In this document: positions 1 to 7,549 of the stretch, in pieces
Numbering within the stretch: the stretch's first letter is position 1
How the letters are laid out: the number at the start of each line of letters is the position of its first letter
Notes under the pieces: generated by a model
What the model was told of the DNA's origin: nothing
Seen by the model: only the letters and a program-made list of their open reading frames with translations
Databases searched by the model: none
Source: K23-9 sp964460665
Lineage (GTDB): Bacteria > Planctomycetota > Planctomycetia > Pirellulales > Pirellulaceae
DNA length: 10,561 nucleotides
Reading direction: 5' to 3'
Assembly: GCA_964460665.1 (NCBI GenBank)
Contig: CAYWSL010000216.1
Span: 1 to 10,561 of the forward strand
Program-made: the position numbers and the translations under genes

Positions 1-89
1 AACTTAAATACGCGTTAGCGAAACCGCCTAAATCCGAAAACTGATTTGCCCTGGGGGTTGGGTGCTGTGGGGCTGACTATCGCTTTCGG

Positions 90-1163
90 TCATGTTTGAT
101 TGCTTTTGAACGGATCGTTTAACCCAAATGCTCGTTTGATTTCTTGTCCCACCTTGGGGTGGAGCATTGCTGCAGTTGCTAGGTGGCAGACGGTCGCTCC
201 AGCATCTAAGTAACGTCTCGCGTCTTTGGCCGACTCAATGCCGCCGACTCCGATCAGTTGTGTGGAGAAGTGCATCTTGCGGATTTGATCGGCGAATCGC
301 TTGACTTGCTGGATCGATGCGTCTCGGGTTGCCTGGCCGCAGATTCCTCGCTGCTGTCCCTTGAACAACCAATCGTCTTCTTGTCGGACACGTGTGGCGA
401 TGCTGTTGGTCATCGCGATCGCATCGACTAGTGGTCCGACAGCGGATAGCAGCGACTCCGTTGCGACATCGTCGTTGACGTAACCGATCTTGATGATCAG
501 TGGTGTGGTTCCAATCGCGTCTCGCACCGCTTGGCAAACGAGTTGTGATTGTTGTGGGTCTTGATAAAGTTGCCCGTCGCAAGTGTCTACATTGGGGCAC
601 GAGAAGTTGGTTTCGACGCAGTCCGCGCCGCTTTGGATGGCCCATCGAGCGCACTTTGCGTAGTCGGCGGCCAAGTCATCGATCGTCCATCCGTCTTGCA
701 TCGTGCCTACGACCGAAACCGAAAGCAGTTTTCCCTTGGGAAGTCGATCACGCGTCATTTCCACATCGCGTCGCCAAACTTCCGGGTCGGCCGATGGCAT
801 GCCAAACGAAACGGCCCAAGATCCACGCATCGTGTCGGCTGCCGAAACGAATGATTCGTCGCCACGAAGCTGGTTCGTATGGATCGGCTGCAAGTTTGGT
901 GGCGGATAACAGTCACGTTGACGACTACGAACCGTCTTGTAGGTCAGGAAATCGAAACCCAGGCGAGCGTAATGCAGGCACCATGTACCGTTTAGCAGTG
1001 GACCTGCGGAAATGCCAATGGGCGAATCAACGTCCAAACCGCAAAACTGCCACTTGCCCAAGTCGATCGTTTCGGCTGCCGGTGAAACGTCGATATCGGG
1101 CGCATGGTCGTAGTTCCACTGATAGGTTTTCGCGGTGTCGTATCGCTGCGGTTCGTTTTGCAC
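90..1163 (-). CDS. Dihydroorotate dehydrogenase-family FMN enzyme
   Basis: Probable FMN-dependent TIM-barrel oxidoreductase of the dihydroorotate/dihydropyrimidine dehydrogenase superfamily, 357 aa. Seen: the motif NFSCPN at residues 186-191, where class 1 enzymes carry the catalytic cysteine (here C189; class 2 enzymes have serine). Also seen are K225 in IIKIG (FMN contact), N253-S254 in MTNSI, and the phosphate-binding GVGGI at 305-309. The N-terminal SPIGISAGP (47-55) and K76 fit the usual FMN site. It is longer than typical class 1 enzymes (about 310 aa), with roughly 30 extra N-terminal residues. The start is GTG at 1163, the first ordinary start codon after an in-frame stop at 1230-1232; no clear Shine-Dalgarno is present. 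No other pyrimidine gene lies nearby, so dihydroorotate itself is an assumed substrate. A dihydropyrimidine dehydrogenase-like role is possible, because RGICGQATRDAS (272-283) resembles that subfamily. Confidence 0.85.
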   Translation of the reverse strand: MQNEPQRYDTAKTYQWNYDHAPDIDVSPAAETIDLGKWQFCGLDVDSPIGISAGPLLNGTWCLHYARLGFDFLTYKTVRSRQRDCYPPPNLQPIHTNQLRGDESFVSAADTMRGSWAVSFGMPSADPEVWRRDVEMTRDRLPKGKLLSVSVVGTMQDGWTIDDLAADYAKCARWAIQSGADCVETNFSCPNVDTCDGQLYQDPQQSQLVCQAVRDAIGTTPLIIKIGYVNDDVATESLLSAVGPLVDAIAMTNSIATRVRQEDDWLFKGQQRGICGQATRDASIQQVKRFADQIRKMHFSTQLIGVGGIESAKDARRYLDAGATVCHLATAAMLHPKVGQEIKRAFGLNDPFKSNQT

Positions 1164-1336
1164 GCCAGTTAGCCGCAGGTCGGTTTTTAAGAGGGAGTTC
1201 AGTTTCAGATAGAATGCTGGTCCATCAACTTATCAGACTCTCACTGTGCCGTCAGAAAATAGATGGTTAGCATCGATCGCGGAAAGCATGAACGGCCCAG
1301 ACTACTAGCGAGGATTTCAGCATGGGCAACGAGTTG

Positions 1337-2214
1337 TTACGACTGGATCTGCATTCCGTTTTCGTCGATCGTGAATGGGACGATCGATTCGTCGCAGGCG
1401 CTGCCGCGGTGCTTGGCAACATGCAAGGCGCGGCCCATTTTGTTTCCGTCGCGGGTTTTGCCCATCAAGATAATGGTGTTCGCGTTGGATAACACATCGC
1501 CACTTTCAATCGGGCGGACCAGCAAGTCGTCCAGCATCACTTCGTGACTGGTGTACAGCAGCATGCAACCGATGTCGTTGTGGTCGTACGCGTGCTTTGT
1601 GATCGTTTCAGCGTTATCGCGAAAGGCGATGCGGAACAAGTCGCGGGCGACCCAGTCGTGCTCTTTGCGAAGAATTTGGTGGTAGATGTACTCGAACATT
1701 TCGAACTGAATCGATTCAGCTGCTTTATCGACCGGTTCGACACCACGATCACGCAGCGCCGCACGCCATGAGCGAAGTTACCGTAGAAGTACGCGATCGC
1801 TTGATCCAGTTTTTTGGACTGTTCGTACTTCCATTCGCGCCACTGGTCTTCGGTCATGTCGGCCGAAGTCACGCGGCGACCGCTGTGGGAGAAAATGTGC
1901 ATGTAGTCGCGGCGTGTCGAATCGCGATCCCAGATTTGGGAGATATCGGCACGATCACCGGTCGGCTGTGGTGCCAAGTCCCAATTGCACAGTCGCTTGG
2001 CGTAGTCGGCGTGATTCTGTGAATCGCCGCGTGAAGTAAGATCGAACAGAATACCCGGCTCGCCTTCTTGTTGGCGACCGTGGTCGGCGAATTTGACTCC
2101 CAGTTGCGTCTTGCCGATTCCCGAGGCGCCCATCACGACGGTGAGGGTTCCAGGCAATAGCCCGCCACCGAGTCGTTCGTCCAGTCGTTCGTTGCCCGTC
2201 GTGATTCGATTCAT
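1337..2214 (-). pseudogene. KaiC-like RecA-fold ATPase, interrupted by a one-base frameshift
   Basis: A RecA/KaiC-type P-loop ATPase split over two frames. The first frame runs from ATG 2214: residues 2-28 have the KaiC-like entry (ITTGNERLDERLGGGLLPG), followed by Walker A GASGIGKT at 29-36. It reads sensibly to RRCVI (residue 156), then turns into Ser/Thr-rich nonsense and stops at 1537. The other frame takes over at about 1744 with GVEPVDKAAES, continues through MFEYIYHQILRKEHDW, and ends at 1337. Its end (ANTIILMGK, HVAKHRGSA, IVPFTIDENGMQI) matches the C-terminal half of KaiC-like domains. Restoring one base near 1745 gives about 292 aa and the string CVIDGVEP, a plausible Walker B aspartate. 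The gene begins 15 bp after the sulfatase stop, so it is probably co-transcribed. Real mutation and sequencing error cannot be separated here. Its partner and signal are unknown. Confidence 0.8.
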
Positions 2215-2229
2215 CGCGGCAATATACGA

Positions 2230-4056
2230 CTACTTGGCGTTTGATTCCAGCGGATCAGATGTCACGTGGTGCAAGCTGGAACCGTAGTCTTCGCCGACAA
2301 ACGCAGAAAAGCGAATTGCGTCTGAATCCGTAGCGTCAAACGTCACGGTTGCGTCGCCGGTGCCTTCGATCGAAACGGTTTGGCGGTCGATGCGATTGCC
2401 ACTTGCCTTTTTAAGGGTGACGGTCAGCTGTTGTTTGCCCAGGTGCTTGGGCAGTTTGTGGTGAATGGTGACCGTTGTTTTGGTCGACTTGGTGTACGAC
2501 AGCGGTGGCTGAATCGAGATCAGTTTTTGATTTTTGTTGCGTTTGTTTTTGGGCTTGTTCTTTTTGCCTTGCTTCCGCTTGGCCTTGTGCTGACGCGATC
2601 GTTCGTCTTCGGCTTCCATGAAAGCGATTCGGACGGATGCGTCATTGTGCGCGGCAAGCACTGGAGCGACGGGGTCTTTCAAACTGGTGAGTGATTCGAT
2701 TAATTGTTTGCGTAGATCGTTTAGTGTCTTCGCGTGCTTGGGGCTGTCAGCCAAATTGATCAGGCAGTCTGGGTCATTTTTGATGTCGTATAGTTCGTTG
2801 ACCACGCGGTGATCGAATAGGTCTAGGCGTGCGGCCACATCCGATTCGTTCGGGGCGCGTTTTACCATTTGTTTGTACGTTGCAGTGCCGGTGGTCGCGG
2901 TCGCAAACTTCCGCTCGCCGTTACTCCATGGGTTGTACAAGTACAGCATCTCGCGAGTTTGGATTCCACGCATTGGATGTCGGTTGCGACCTGAGTTTTC
3001 GTTGTACTGTAGAACGACGAAGTCACGTGCGTCTTGCATTTCGCCTCGTAGGATGGAAGCGAATGATCGTCCCTGCAGAATCTCTGGTTTAGGATGCTGA
3101 TGCTGCATCACGTCCAGCAACGTCGGCACAAAGTCGACGGCGGATACCATGTGATGGTTGTCTTCGCTGCCCGCCTGAGTTACTTTCGGCCAGCGGACCA
3201 TCAATGGTGTGTGGGTGCTGTGTTGGTACAGCTGTGTTTTGGCGAACGGCAAGGGCATGCCGTGATCAGACAGAAACATCACAAACGTATTGTCGGCTTG
3301 GCCGGATTCGTTCAATGCCGTCATGATGGAGCCGAAGCAATCGTCCGCACGACGAACGGACGAGTAGTACAGGGCAAGTTCTTTGCGGATCACACCGTCA
3401 CCGGGCAAGAATCCCGGCACGGGAACTTCGTCGGCGGTAAAGACGCGTGATGGTTGGTGTTTGTCTTTCGGGCCAGAGTAGAACGGTTTGTGCGGATCCG
3501 AGATGTTGATCATCAAGCAAAACGGTTTGTCGGCTTCCTTGGCCGCGCGGATTCCTTCGGCCGTCGACGCACCGTAGCTGCCAATGTCTTTGGTGTGGCG
3601 TTTGCTGCCGTCGGCATCGCTGTCCATGACACCGTCCCAAGCGTAGGGGGTGTATGGGGTCGAGTGCGAGACCTTGCCGCGAATGCCCGCAAAGTAACCG
3701 GCTTGTTTGGCTAGGTCGCATAGAACTGGATAGTCGGGCGTCTTGTTTTGCTGAAAGCCTTCGACGCCGTTGACGTGCGAGTAAAGGCCAGACCACATGA
3801 TGTTGCGCCCTGGCATGCAATTGCCGACCAAGCAGTGGGCGTGATTGAACTTCATGGCCGTTTTGGCGAACGCGTCGATTTGAGGCGACGTGTCTTTCAG
3901 TTCGCAACCAAAGGCGCCCAGCGAGTCGGCACTCATGTCGTCGACGGTAACGATCAAGATGTTGGGCTTCGAGTCTTCTGCACGAGCGGGCGTCCATGCG
4001 AGCAGTGTCGCTGGCAGGCAAAGAAGTCCTGCAGCCAGTTGAGAGAATCGTCGCAT
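2230..4056 (-). CDS. Secreted formylglycine-dependent sulfatase
   Basis: Exported sulfatase of the alkaline-phosphatase superfamily, 608 aa, likely acting on sulfated glycans outside the cytoplasm. Residues 1-26 form a signal peptide ending ARA, with cleavage before E27. Metal ligands are seen in VTVDD (D39, D40) and SDHG (D264, H265). The formylglycine motif is C80-M81-P82-G83-R84, which meets the minimal CxPxR rule but has unusual Met and Gly, and the usual LTG is replaced by WSG. K128 and H189-K190 are candidates for the other active-site basic residues. The sulfatase domain ends near residue 462. A very basic linker (about 486-511) and a beta-rich tail of about 95 residues follow. The natural substrate cannot be read from the sequence. 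Arylsulfatase, choline-sulfatase-like and iduronate-sulfatase-like are all possible. A candidate promoter lies upstream; the anaerobic or aerobic maturase is not in the window. Confidence 0.92.
   Translation of the reverse strand: MRRFSQLAAGLLCLPATLLAWTPARAEDSKPNILIVTVDDMSADSLGAFGCELKDTSPQIDAFAKTAMKFNHAHCLVGNCMPGRNIMWSGLYSHVNGVEGFQQNKTPDYPVLCDLAKQAGYFAGIRGKVSHSTPYTPYAWDGVMDSDADGSKRHTKDIGSYGASTAEGIRAAKEADKPFCLMINISDPHKPFYSGPKDKHQPSRVFTADEVPVPGFLPGDGVIRKELALYYSSVRRADDCFGSIMTALNESGQADNTFVMFLSDHGMPLPFAKTQLYQHSTHTPLMVRWPKVTQAGSEDNHHMVSAVDFVPTLLDVMQHQHPKPEILQGRSFASILRGEMQDARDFVVLQYNENSGRNRHPMRGIQTREMLYLYNPWSNGERKFATATTGTATYKQMVKRAPNESDVAARLDLFDHRVVNELYDIKNDPDCLINLADSPKHAKTLNDLRKQLIESLTSLKDPVAPVLAAHNDASVRIAFMEAEDERSRQHKAKRKQGKKNKPKNKRNKNQKLISIQPPLSYTKSTKTTVTIHHKLPKHLGKQQLTVTLKKASGNRIDRQTVSIEGTGDATVTFDATDSDAIRFSAFVGEDYGSSLHHVTSDPLESNAK
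2524..2601 (-). other. Lys/Arg/Asn-rich linker in the sulfatase
   Basis: This stretch encodes residues 486-511 of the sulfatase, almost entirely Lys, Arg, Asn and Gln (for example KAKRKQGKKNKPKNK). It separates the catalytic domain from the C-terminal beta-rich extension. In an exported protein such a charged linker could bind polyanionic, sulfated polysaccharide, but that is inference. Confidence 0.7.
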
Positions 4057-4117
4057 CGTCGTTGGTCCAAAAGGCGGGAGTGTGATAGGTCATTACGCGA
4101 ATGAATGTTCGTACAAA

Positions 4118-4147
4118 ATTATAGTTGCACGCGATCACGTATCTCTA
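4118..4147 (-). promoter_or_regulatory. Candidate sigma70-like promoter of the sulfatase gene
   Basis: On the minus strand a perfect TATAAT (4123-4118) is preceded, 18 bp upstream, by TAGAGA (4147-4142), which matches four of six positions of TTGACA. It lies in the 116-bp gap after the ligase stop and would give a leader of roughly 55 nt before the sulfatase ATG. This suggests that the sulfatase and the ATPase gene behind it can be transcribed separately from the ligase. It rests on sequence match only. Confidence 0.45.
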
Positions 4148-4172
4148 CCACTGCTGGACGCTGGCGCCGAAA

Positions 4173-5849
4173 CTACTTTGGCTTCTTTTTCTTGGCTGTC
4201 TTCTTTTTTGCGGTCTTTTTCTTAGCTGGTGCGGCTTTCGCATCCTTGGTCTTGGCCGTCGTTTTCTTTTTTGCCGTCTTCTTAGCGGCCTTTTTCTTTG
4301 CTGGTTTCTTTTTCGCGGCTTTGACTTTGGCTGGTGGATCCGCGACGGCGGTATCGCCATCTTCAGCGTTTTCACCGCCCAATGGTGCCCAACCTTTCTT
4401 TACGTTCTCTTCCTTGCACAGCTGGAAAAGAGCGGTGATTTGATCTTCGGAATTGCTGACCATCACCTCGCGATCAAGCGGTGCTTTTCGGTTGGGACTG
4501 AAATCCGTGTAGTGCATCACGAACGCAGGGTACTCGTTGGCTTCGTCTTGCTTGTTCGTCTTGATCAGCACGAACTTGCGAACCATCGTCTTGCCTTTGG
4601 CTTCTTTGGTGTACACCTCGCGGCGGATGATTTCGCTGGTCGGCAGCTTGTAGTTCTTGGCCTCGCAGTCCATCATCGCGACTTCGACACGGTCGGTGAC
4701 CTGCGAAAAGCTGATGTCCGACGGATGAGCCTGCTTGTCTTCGCGTCGGCGTACGAATTGCGGTGAAATGACTGTCGCCAGTGGTAGCCGCCGAACGACT
4801 TTGTATTCGTCAGAATCCTGGTCGTAGTTCAACGCCATGCGGTTGATATCGCCACCGCGGGTGGTCTTGGAAATCAAGTCCAGGCAGCTGATTTCGATGA
4901 CCCATTCAGGTCGAACCATTTTGTACGCGACGTAATCCGAATTGACTTCGGCGTACTCGCTGTTGATCACCATGTCTTGCAAATCGCAGAGCATCGTTCG
5001 GCGTTCTTCTTCGCTGAACCCGCCGCCTACGCGACACAGCACTTGTAGCGTTCCGTCGGTACGGGCGACCGCTAGCAGCAAGTCGTGCATCATGCCGGTG
5101 CGATCGTCGGTCGATTCGGTGAATCCAATCACGACGGCATCCAGCGTGTGTCGTGGCTTGACCTTGAACAGGCCGGCATTGTCGCTGCGGACGACCAGGC
5201 CTTCGGCGTCTTCATTCTCTACCCACTTGTCGAACAGCTTTTCAATATCGCCGACATCGTTTGCCAGTTCGGTTTCGACAGGATGAATTCGCTCGCTGTC
5301 ACCAAATACGCTCTCGATCGTTTGGAAGGTGCTTGGGTACGATTCGCTGGTCGGTTCACCGTCGATGGAGATGATGTCGAACACGCCGAAACGCAATCGA
5401 CCTAAGTCTTCTTCTGTTTTGGGTTGGCGGGCAACGGTGGAAACGTCGTGCACGCGCGGTCGACGTTCGGTATTGTGCACATAAAGCTCGCCTGCAAACA
5501 TCGCTTGCTTGATGTCTGCTTTCGCGAGTGCCTGTGCGGCTTCGTCCAGCCACGGCAATCCCAAGCGAACGGTGCCGCCCGGATTGACACCAAAGCACTC
5601 GCCGTCGCGAAGCACCAAAACGGTGAATTCGCCGTCTAGTTTTCGGCTGACGTGAAAGTCTGCGGTGGGGATTTTACGCGAAATGTCGGCGCGGCCGAGC
5701 GGCATCATTCGTGAACCGGCTTGGCGACGATAGCCTTGCGCGGCGGACAAGATTTGTGGGTCTTGAATGGTCGTTGCAGTACCGACGCGGTACGATCCCA
5801 GCTTGATCTCGAAGCGGGCTAGGTCTAGTGCATCTGCTAATGTGCTCAT
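4173..5849 (-). CDS. ATP-dependent polynucleotide ligase with histone H1-like C-terminal tail
   Basis: ATP-dependent ligase of the covalent nucleotidyltransferase superfamily, 558 aa. Motifs appear in order: motif I KLDG at 70-73 (K70 the AMP acceptor), motif III FAGEL 118-122, IIIa RFGVFDII 153-160, motif IV EGLVVR 216-221, motif V FKVK 228-231, then an OB-fold region with RVGGGFSEEE (273-282) and motif VI-like PQFVRRREDK (363-372). K70+5 is Phe, where DNA ligases normally have Arg (KxDGxR). This leaves room for an RNA or unusual nick substrate. Residues about 380-490 form an additional domain I do not recognise. Residues 507-558 are a Lys/Ala tail resembling histone H1, probably a nonspecific nucleic-acid binder. 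The ATG overlaps the stop of the upstream 238-aa gene by four bases (ATGA), indicating translational coupling. Most likely a DNA ligase for repair; RNA sealing is the main alternative. Confidence 0.88.
   Translation of the reverse strand: MSTLADALDLARFEIKLGSYRVGTATTIQDPQILSAAQGYRRQAGSRMMPLGRADISRKIPTADFHVSRKLDGEFTVLVLRDGECFGVNPGGTVRLGLPWLDEAAQALAKADIKQAMFAGELYVHNTERRPRVHDVSTVARQPKTEEDLGRLRFGVFDIISIDGEPTSESYPSTFQTIESVFGDSERIHPVETELANDVGDIEKLFDKWVENEDAEGLVVRSDNAGLFKVKPRHTLDAVVIGFTESTDDRTGMMHDLLLAVARTDGTLQVLCRVGGGFSEEERRTMLCDLQDMVINSEYAEVNSDYVAYKMVRPEWVIEISCLDLISKTTRGGDINRMALNYDQDSDEYKVVRRLPLATVISPQFVRRREDKQAHPSDISFSQVTDRVEVAMMDCEAKNYKLPTSEIIRREVYTKEAKGKTMVRKFVLIKTNKQDEANEYPAFVMHYTDFSPNRKAPLDREVMVSNSEDQITALFQLCKEENVKKGWAPLGGENAEDGDTAVADPPAKVKAAKKKPAKKKAAKKTAKKKTTAKTKDAKAAPAKKKTAKKKTAKKKKPK
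4176..4331 (-). repeat. Lys/Ala codon repeat encoding the ligase tail
   Basis: Low-complexity coding stretch for residues 507-558 of the ligase, built from imperfect AAKKK, PAKKK and TAKKK units. It resembles the tails of eukaryotic histone H1 and of bacterial AlgP/HctB-like proteins. Repeats of this kind change length easily, so the tail may vary between strains. Confidence 0.8.
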
Positions 5850-6562
5850 TTAGCTTCGTCCGCTTCTGTAGGGATTTTCAGTTCAAGGTTGGAGAAGTGC
5901 AGCAGCAGGCAATAGCGATCGCCGTCGATGCGTCCTTCTAAGAAACCACGGTATGGCGTGGCGCCGCGCCGCAGCACAAGCGGCTCGTTTGATTTCGGTC
6001 CTGCTCCCAGCAGCATCAGGCTGTCCTTTTCGTGCAATTCCTTTGCCATGCCGTACAGGAAGTCGAACGTCAGGCCGTTGACGTGTTGCAATTGTGCTTT
6101 TCCGCTGAAGACGAACTTGCGAATGGCGGTTTCTTTAGGAATGAAAACGCCCGACCATCGCAGCGGTGTGTCGGTTGCGATGTTGGTACTGGCTAGTTCG
6201 CGTGGACGTTCTTCGCGAACGGAACCATCTGCGTTGCGGACGACTTCCAAGAATCGTACGTTGCGAACGATCGCGTTTTCTTGGTCAACGTAAACGCGAG
6301 AGGTATCGGTCAAAAACCGGCCAGCATTCTCCATGTCGATTTCGGGATCTCCGGCAATCAACGCGTCAGACACGCCGCTGAGATCCTTGAACTCTTTGAC
6401 CAGGACGTCGATGTCGTGATTAACCGACGCCTTGATGAATCGCACGCTGTTAGCTTGACGGTTCTTTTCGTCCAGCCAGCGAATCTGTTTGAACGACCGG
6501 ACGCTCTCGGTGCCGACAACGGCATCACGTCCTGCTTCGTTGGTTAAGTTAATTTCGCCCAT
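5846..6562 (-). CDS. Unknown protein translationally coupled to the ligase
   Basis: A 238-aa protein starting at ATG 6562. I do not recognise a domain. It has no signal peptide or membrane segment and is a mixed alpha/beta, charged, presumably cytoplasmic protein. Its C-terminal third (RGFLEGRIDGDRYCLLLHFS, 205-224) looks like a folded beta core. Residues 99-106 (VRNVRFLE) and 136-154 may form further strands. No catalytic motif stands out. Its TGA shares bases with the ligase ATG (ATGA overlap), the strongest evidence of function: the two products are probably made in fixed proportion and may act together. The 205-aa gene lies 89 bp upstream on the same strand. It could be a ligase accessory subunit, a substrate adaptor or an end-processing protein; none of these is shown by the sequence. 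Confidence 0.85.
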   Translation of the reverse strand: MGEINLTNEAGRDAVVGTESVRSFKQIRWLDEKNRQANSVRFIKASVNHDIDVLVKEFKDLSGVSDALIAGDPEIDMENAGRFLTDTSRVYVDQENAIVRNVRFLEVVRNADGSVREERPRELASTNIATDTPLRWSGVFIPKETAIRKFVFSGKAQLQHVNGLTFDFLYGMAKELHEKDSLMLLGAGPKSNEPLVLRRGATPYRGFLEGRIDGDRYCLLLHFSNLELKIPTEADEAK

Positions 6563-6651
6563 CGTTTCGTCTCAATATTGGGTGGTGTCTTGTTTCGACG
6601 TCTGGTGTTGGATATGCCGTCAATTTGCGGTTCAACGTAGCTACGGAAAAG

Positions 6652-7269
6652 TTAGATCATGTCGAAGTCCATCAGGTCGCCCTCGCTGACTGCTTCACCC
6701 TCTTCGTTGACGACTGCGGTTTGTGCTTGCAGGCCAATGAACTCGGGCTTTGTCTGATCGCCGACGACCATCATCAGTTCGTCGTCTTTGTTTAGCAGCA
6801 TGAAACCAAGATCGGCTTCCAGTCCGCCACGGTAGCTGTAAGGGAACGTGAAAATGGTTCCACGTTTTAGCTCCGTCATGATGTCGTCCCAGTCATTCGC
6901 TTCGGACTCCAGCGAATAGACCAAGCGGACGTTGCATTCCAGGTACTGTTCGGCTGTGGCCGTTTCAAACAGCTTGATCGGGGCAGCAAACGAACTGGGG
7001 ATAGGCGTGATTTCTTCGCCGTCGGTGTCGACCGGCTTCAGGGAGTCTTTCTCCTGCCAGCTACCATCGACGTCCAGCCAGCCAAGTCCCGTGCCGCCGC
7101 GGCCGACCAAGGTCAGTCCGTCACCAGCGAGGGTGGCGAGTTCGCATTGCGTGTCGGACTCGTTCAGGACTTTCAGCTGTTTGTAGCCATACAGCTTGCT
7201 GCGGTCGACTTTGGCCATGCCGAACGAGTAGTCGCGATCGCCGAATTGGAAGACAAGTGACCGGGGCAT
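6652..7269 (-). CDS. Unknown 205-aa protein upstream of the ligase pair
   Basis: Hypothetical protein read from ATG 7269. The frame stays open upstream to 7383, but those extra 38 residues are Ser/Arg-rich and look non-coding, while MPRSLVFQFGDRDYSFGMAK reads like a genuine N-terminus. No strong Shine-Dalgarno is visible before either start. No domain is recognised. It has a Gly-rich stretch (about 49-69, GDGLTLVGRGGTGLGWLDVDG), a hydrophobic beta-rich middle (GTIFTFPYSYRGG) and a very acidic end (NEEGEAVSEGDLMDFDMI). The Gly-rich stretch is not a P-loop, since it lacks GKT or GKS. There is no signal peptide or membrane helix. It is the first of the minus-strand row and lies 89 bp before the ligase-partner gene, so an operon is plausible. 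Confidence 0.78.
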   Translation of the reverse strand: MPRSLVFQFGDRDYSFGMAKVDRSKLYGYKQLKVLNESDTQCELATLAGDGLTLVGRGGTGLGWLDVDGSWQEKDSLKPVDTDGEEITPIPSSFAAPIKLFETATAEQYLECNVRLVYSLESEANDWDDIMTELKRGTIFTFPYSYRGGLEADLGFMLLNKDDELMMVVGDQTKPEFIGLQAQTAVVNEEGEAVSEGDLMDFDMI

Positions 7270-7494
7270 AAGATTGTTTGGGCTTGAAGAATCGCGGTAA
7301 ATGGAGTGCAACGAAAGCGAATCAAAGATAGTTGTTCGGGGGGTCCGTCGCCAGGAAAAGGACCGAGTTAACCGCAGAATCAATGCGACAGCGCTGGCGC
7401 AAAGGACAGGACCCGAAAAGACTGCGTGGATATCCCGAAAGACCTGGGTTTACGCGGTTCGTGCGCGGGCAAGGAATCAGTGTTGGTGGAGGTT

Positions 7495-7519
7495 GTCGGG
7501 CGGACGTAGGCGGCCCGAC
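7495..7519. repeat. Perfect 7-bp inverted repeat upstream of trpA
   Basis: GTCGGGC (7495-7501) and GCCCGAC (7513-7519) are exact reverse complements separated by 11 bases. The dyad ends one base before the predicted trpA -35 hexamer. It has no T-run, so it is not an intrinsic terminator. It could be an operator or chance in GC-rich DNA. Confidence 0.4.
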
Positions 7520-7520
7520 C

Positions 7521-7549
7521 TTGGTGGGCTGATTTCCAGCGGATACACT
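7521..7549 (+). promoter_or_regulatory. Candidate promoter for trpA
   Basis: TTGGTG (7521-7526) and TACACT (7544-7549) are separated by exactly 17 bp. They match the TTGACA and TATAAT consensus at three and four of six positions. The predicted leader to the trpA ATG is about 57 nt. The match is moderate and there is no other evidence. Confidence 0.35.

Noticed and set aside
3..44. Plus-strand open frame entering from the left edge, ending LAKPPKSEN then TGA
   Set aside because: Only 13 codons are visible, too few to support the end of a gene; it is equally likely to be chance.
500..1270. Long plus-strand open frame opposite the dehydrogenase gene
   Set aside because: Its product is Arg/Ser-rich without motifs, and the minus-strand frame holds a clear FMN enzyme with its catalytic residues.
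1537..2214. Programmed ribosomal frameshifting to make the full ATPase
   Set aside because: No slippery heptamer or downstream structure is evident at the junction, and a missing base explains both frames more simply.
4015..4056. Possible lipoprotein signal at cysteine 13 of the sulfatase
   Set aside because: The residue before the cysteine is Leu, which does not fit the lipobox; an ordinary cleavage site ARA lies at residue 26.
3398..4138. Long minus-strand frame overlapping the sulfatase start
   Set aside because: It is Arg/His-rich out-of-frame translation of the sulfatase, whose signal peptide and active-site motif fix the true frame.
4125..4766. Plus-strand frame rich in Phe and Leu resembling membrane segments
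   Set aside because: This is the antisense of the Lys-rich ligase tail; Lys codons read backwards give Phe and Leu, so the apparent membrane helices are artefacts.
7384..7533. Small open frame before trpA as a possible attenuator leader peptide
   Set aside because: It has a single Trp codon, no clear ribosome binding site, and no terminator/antiterminator pair follows.
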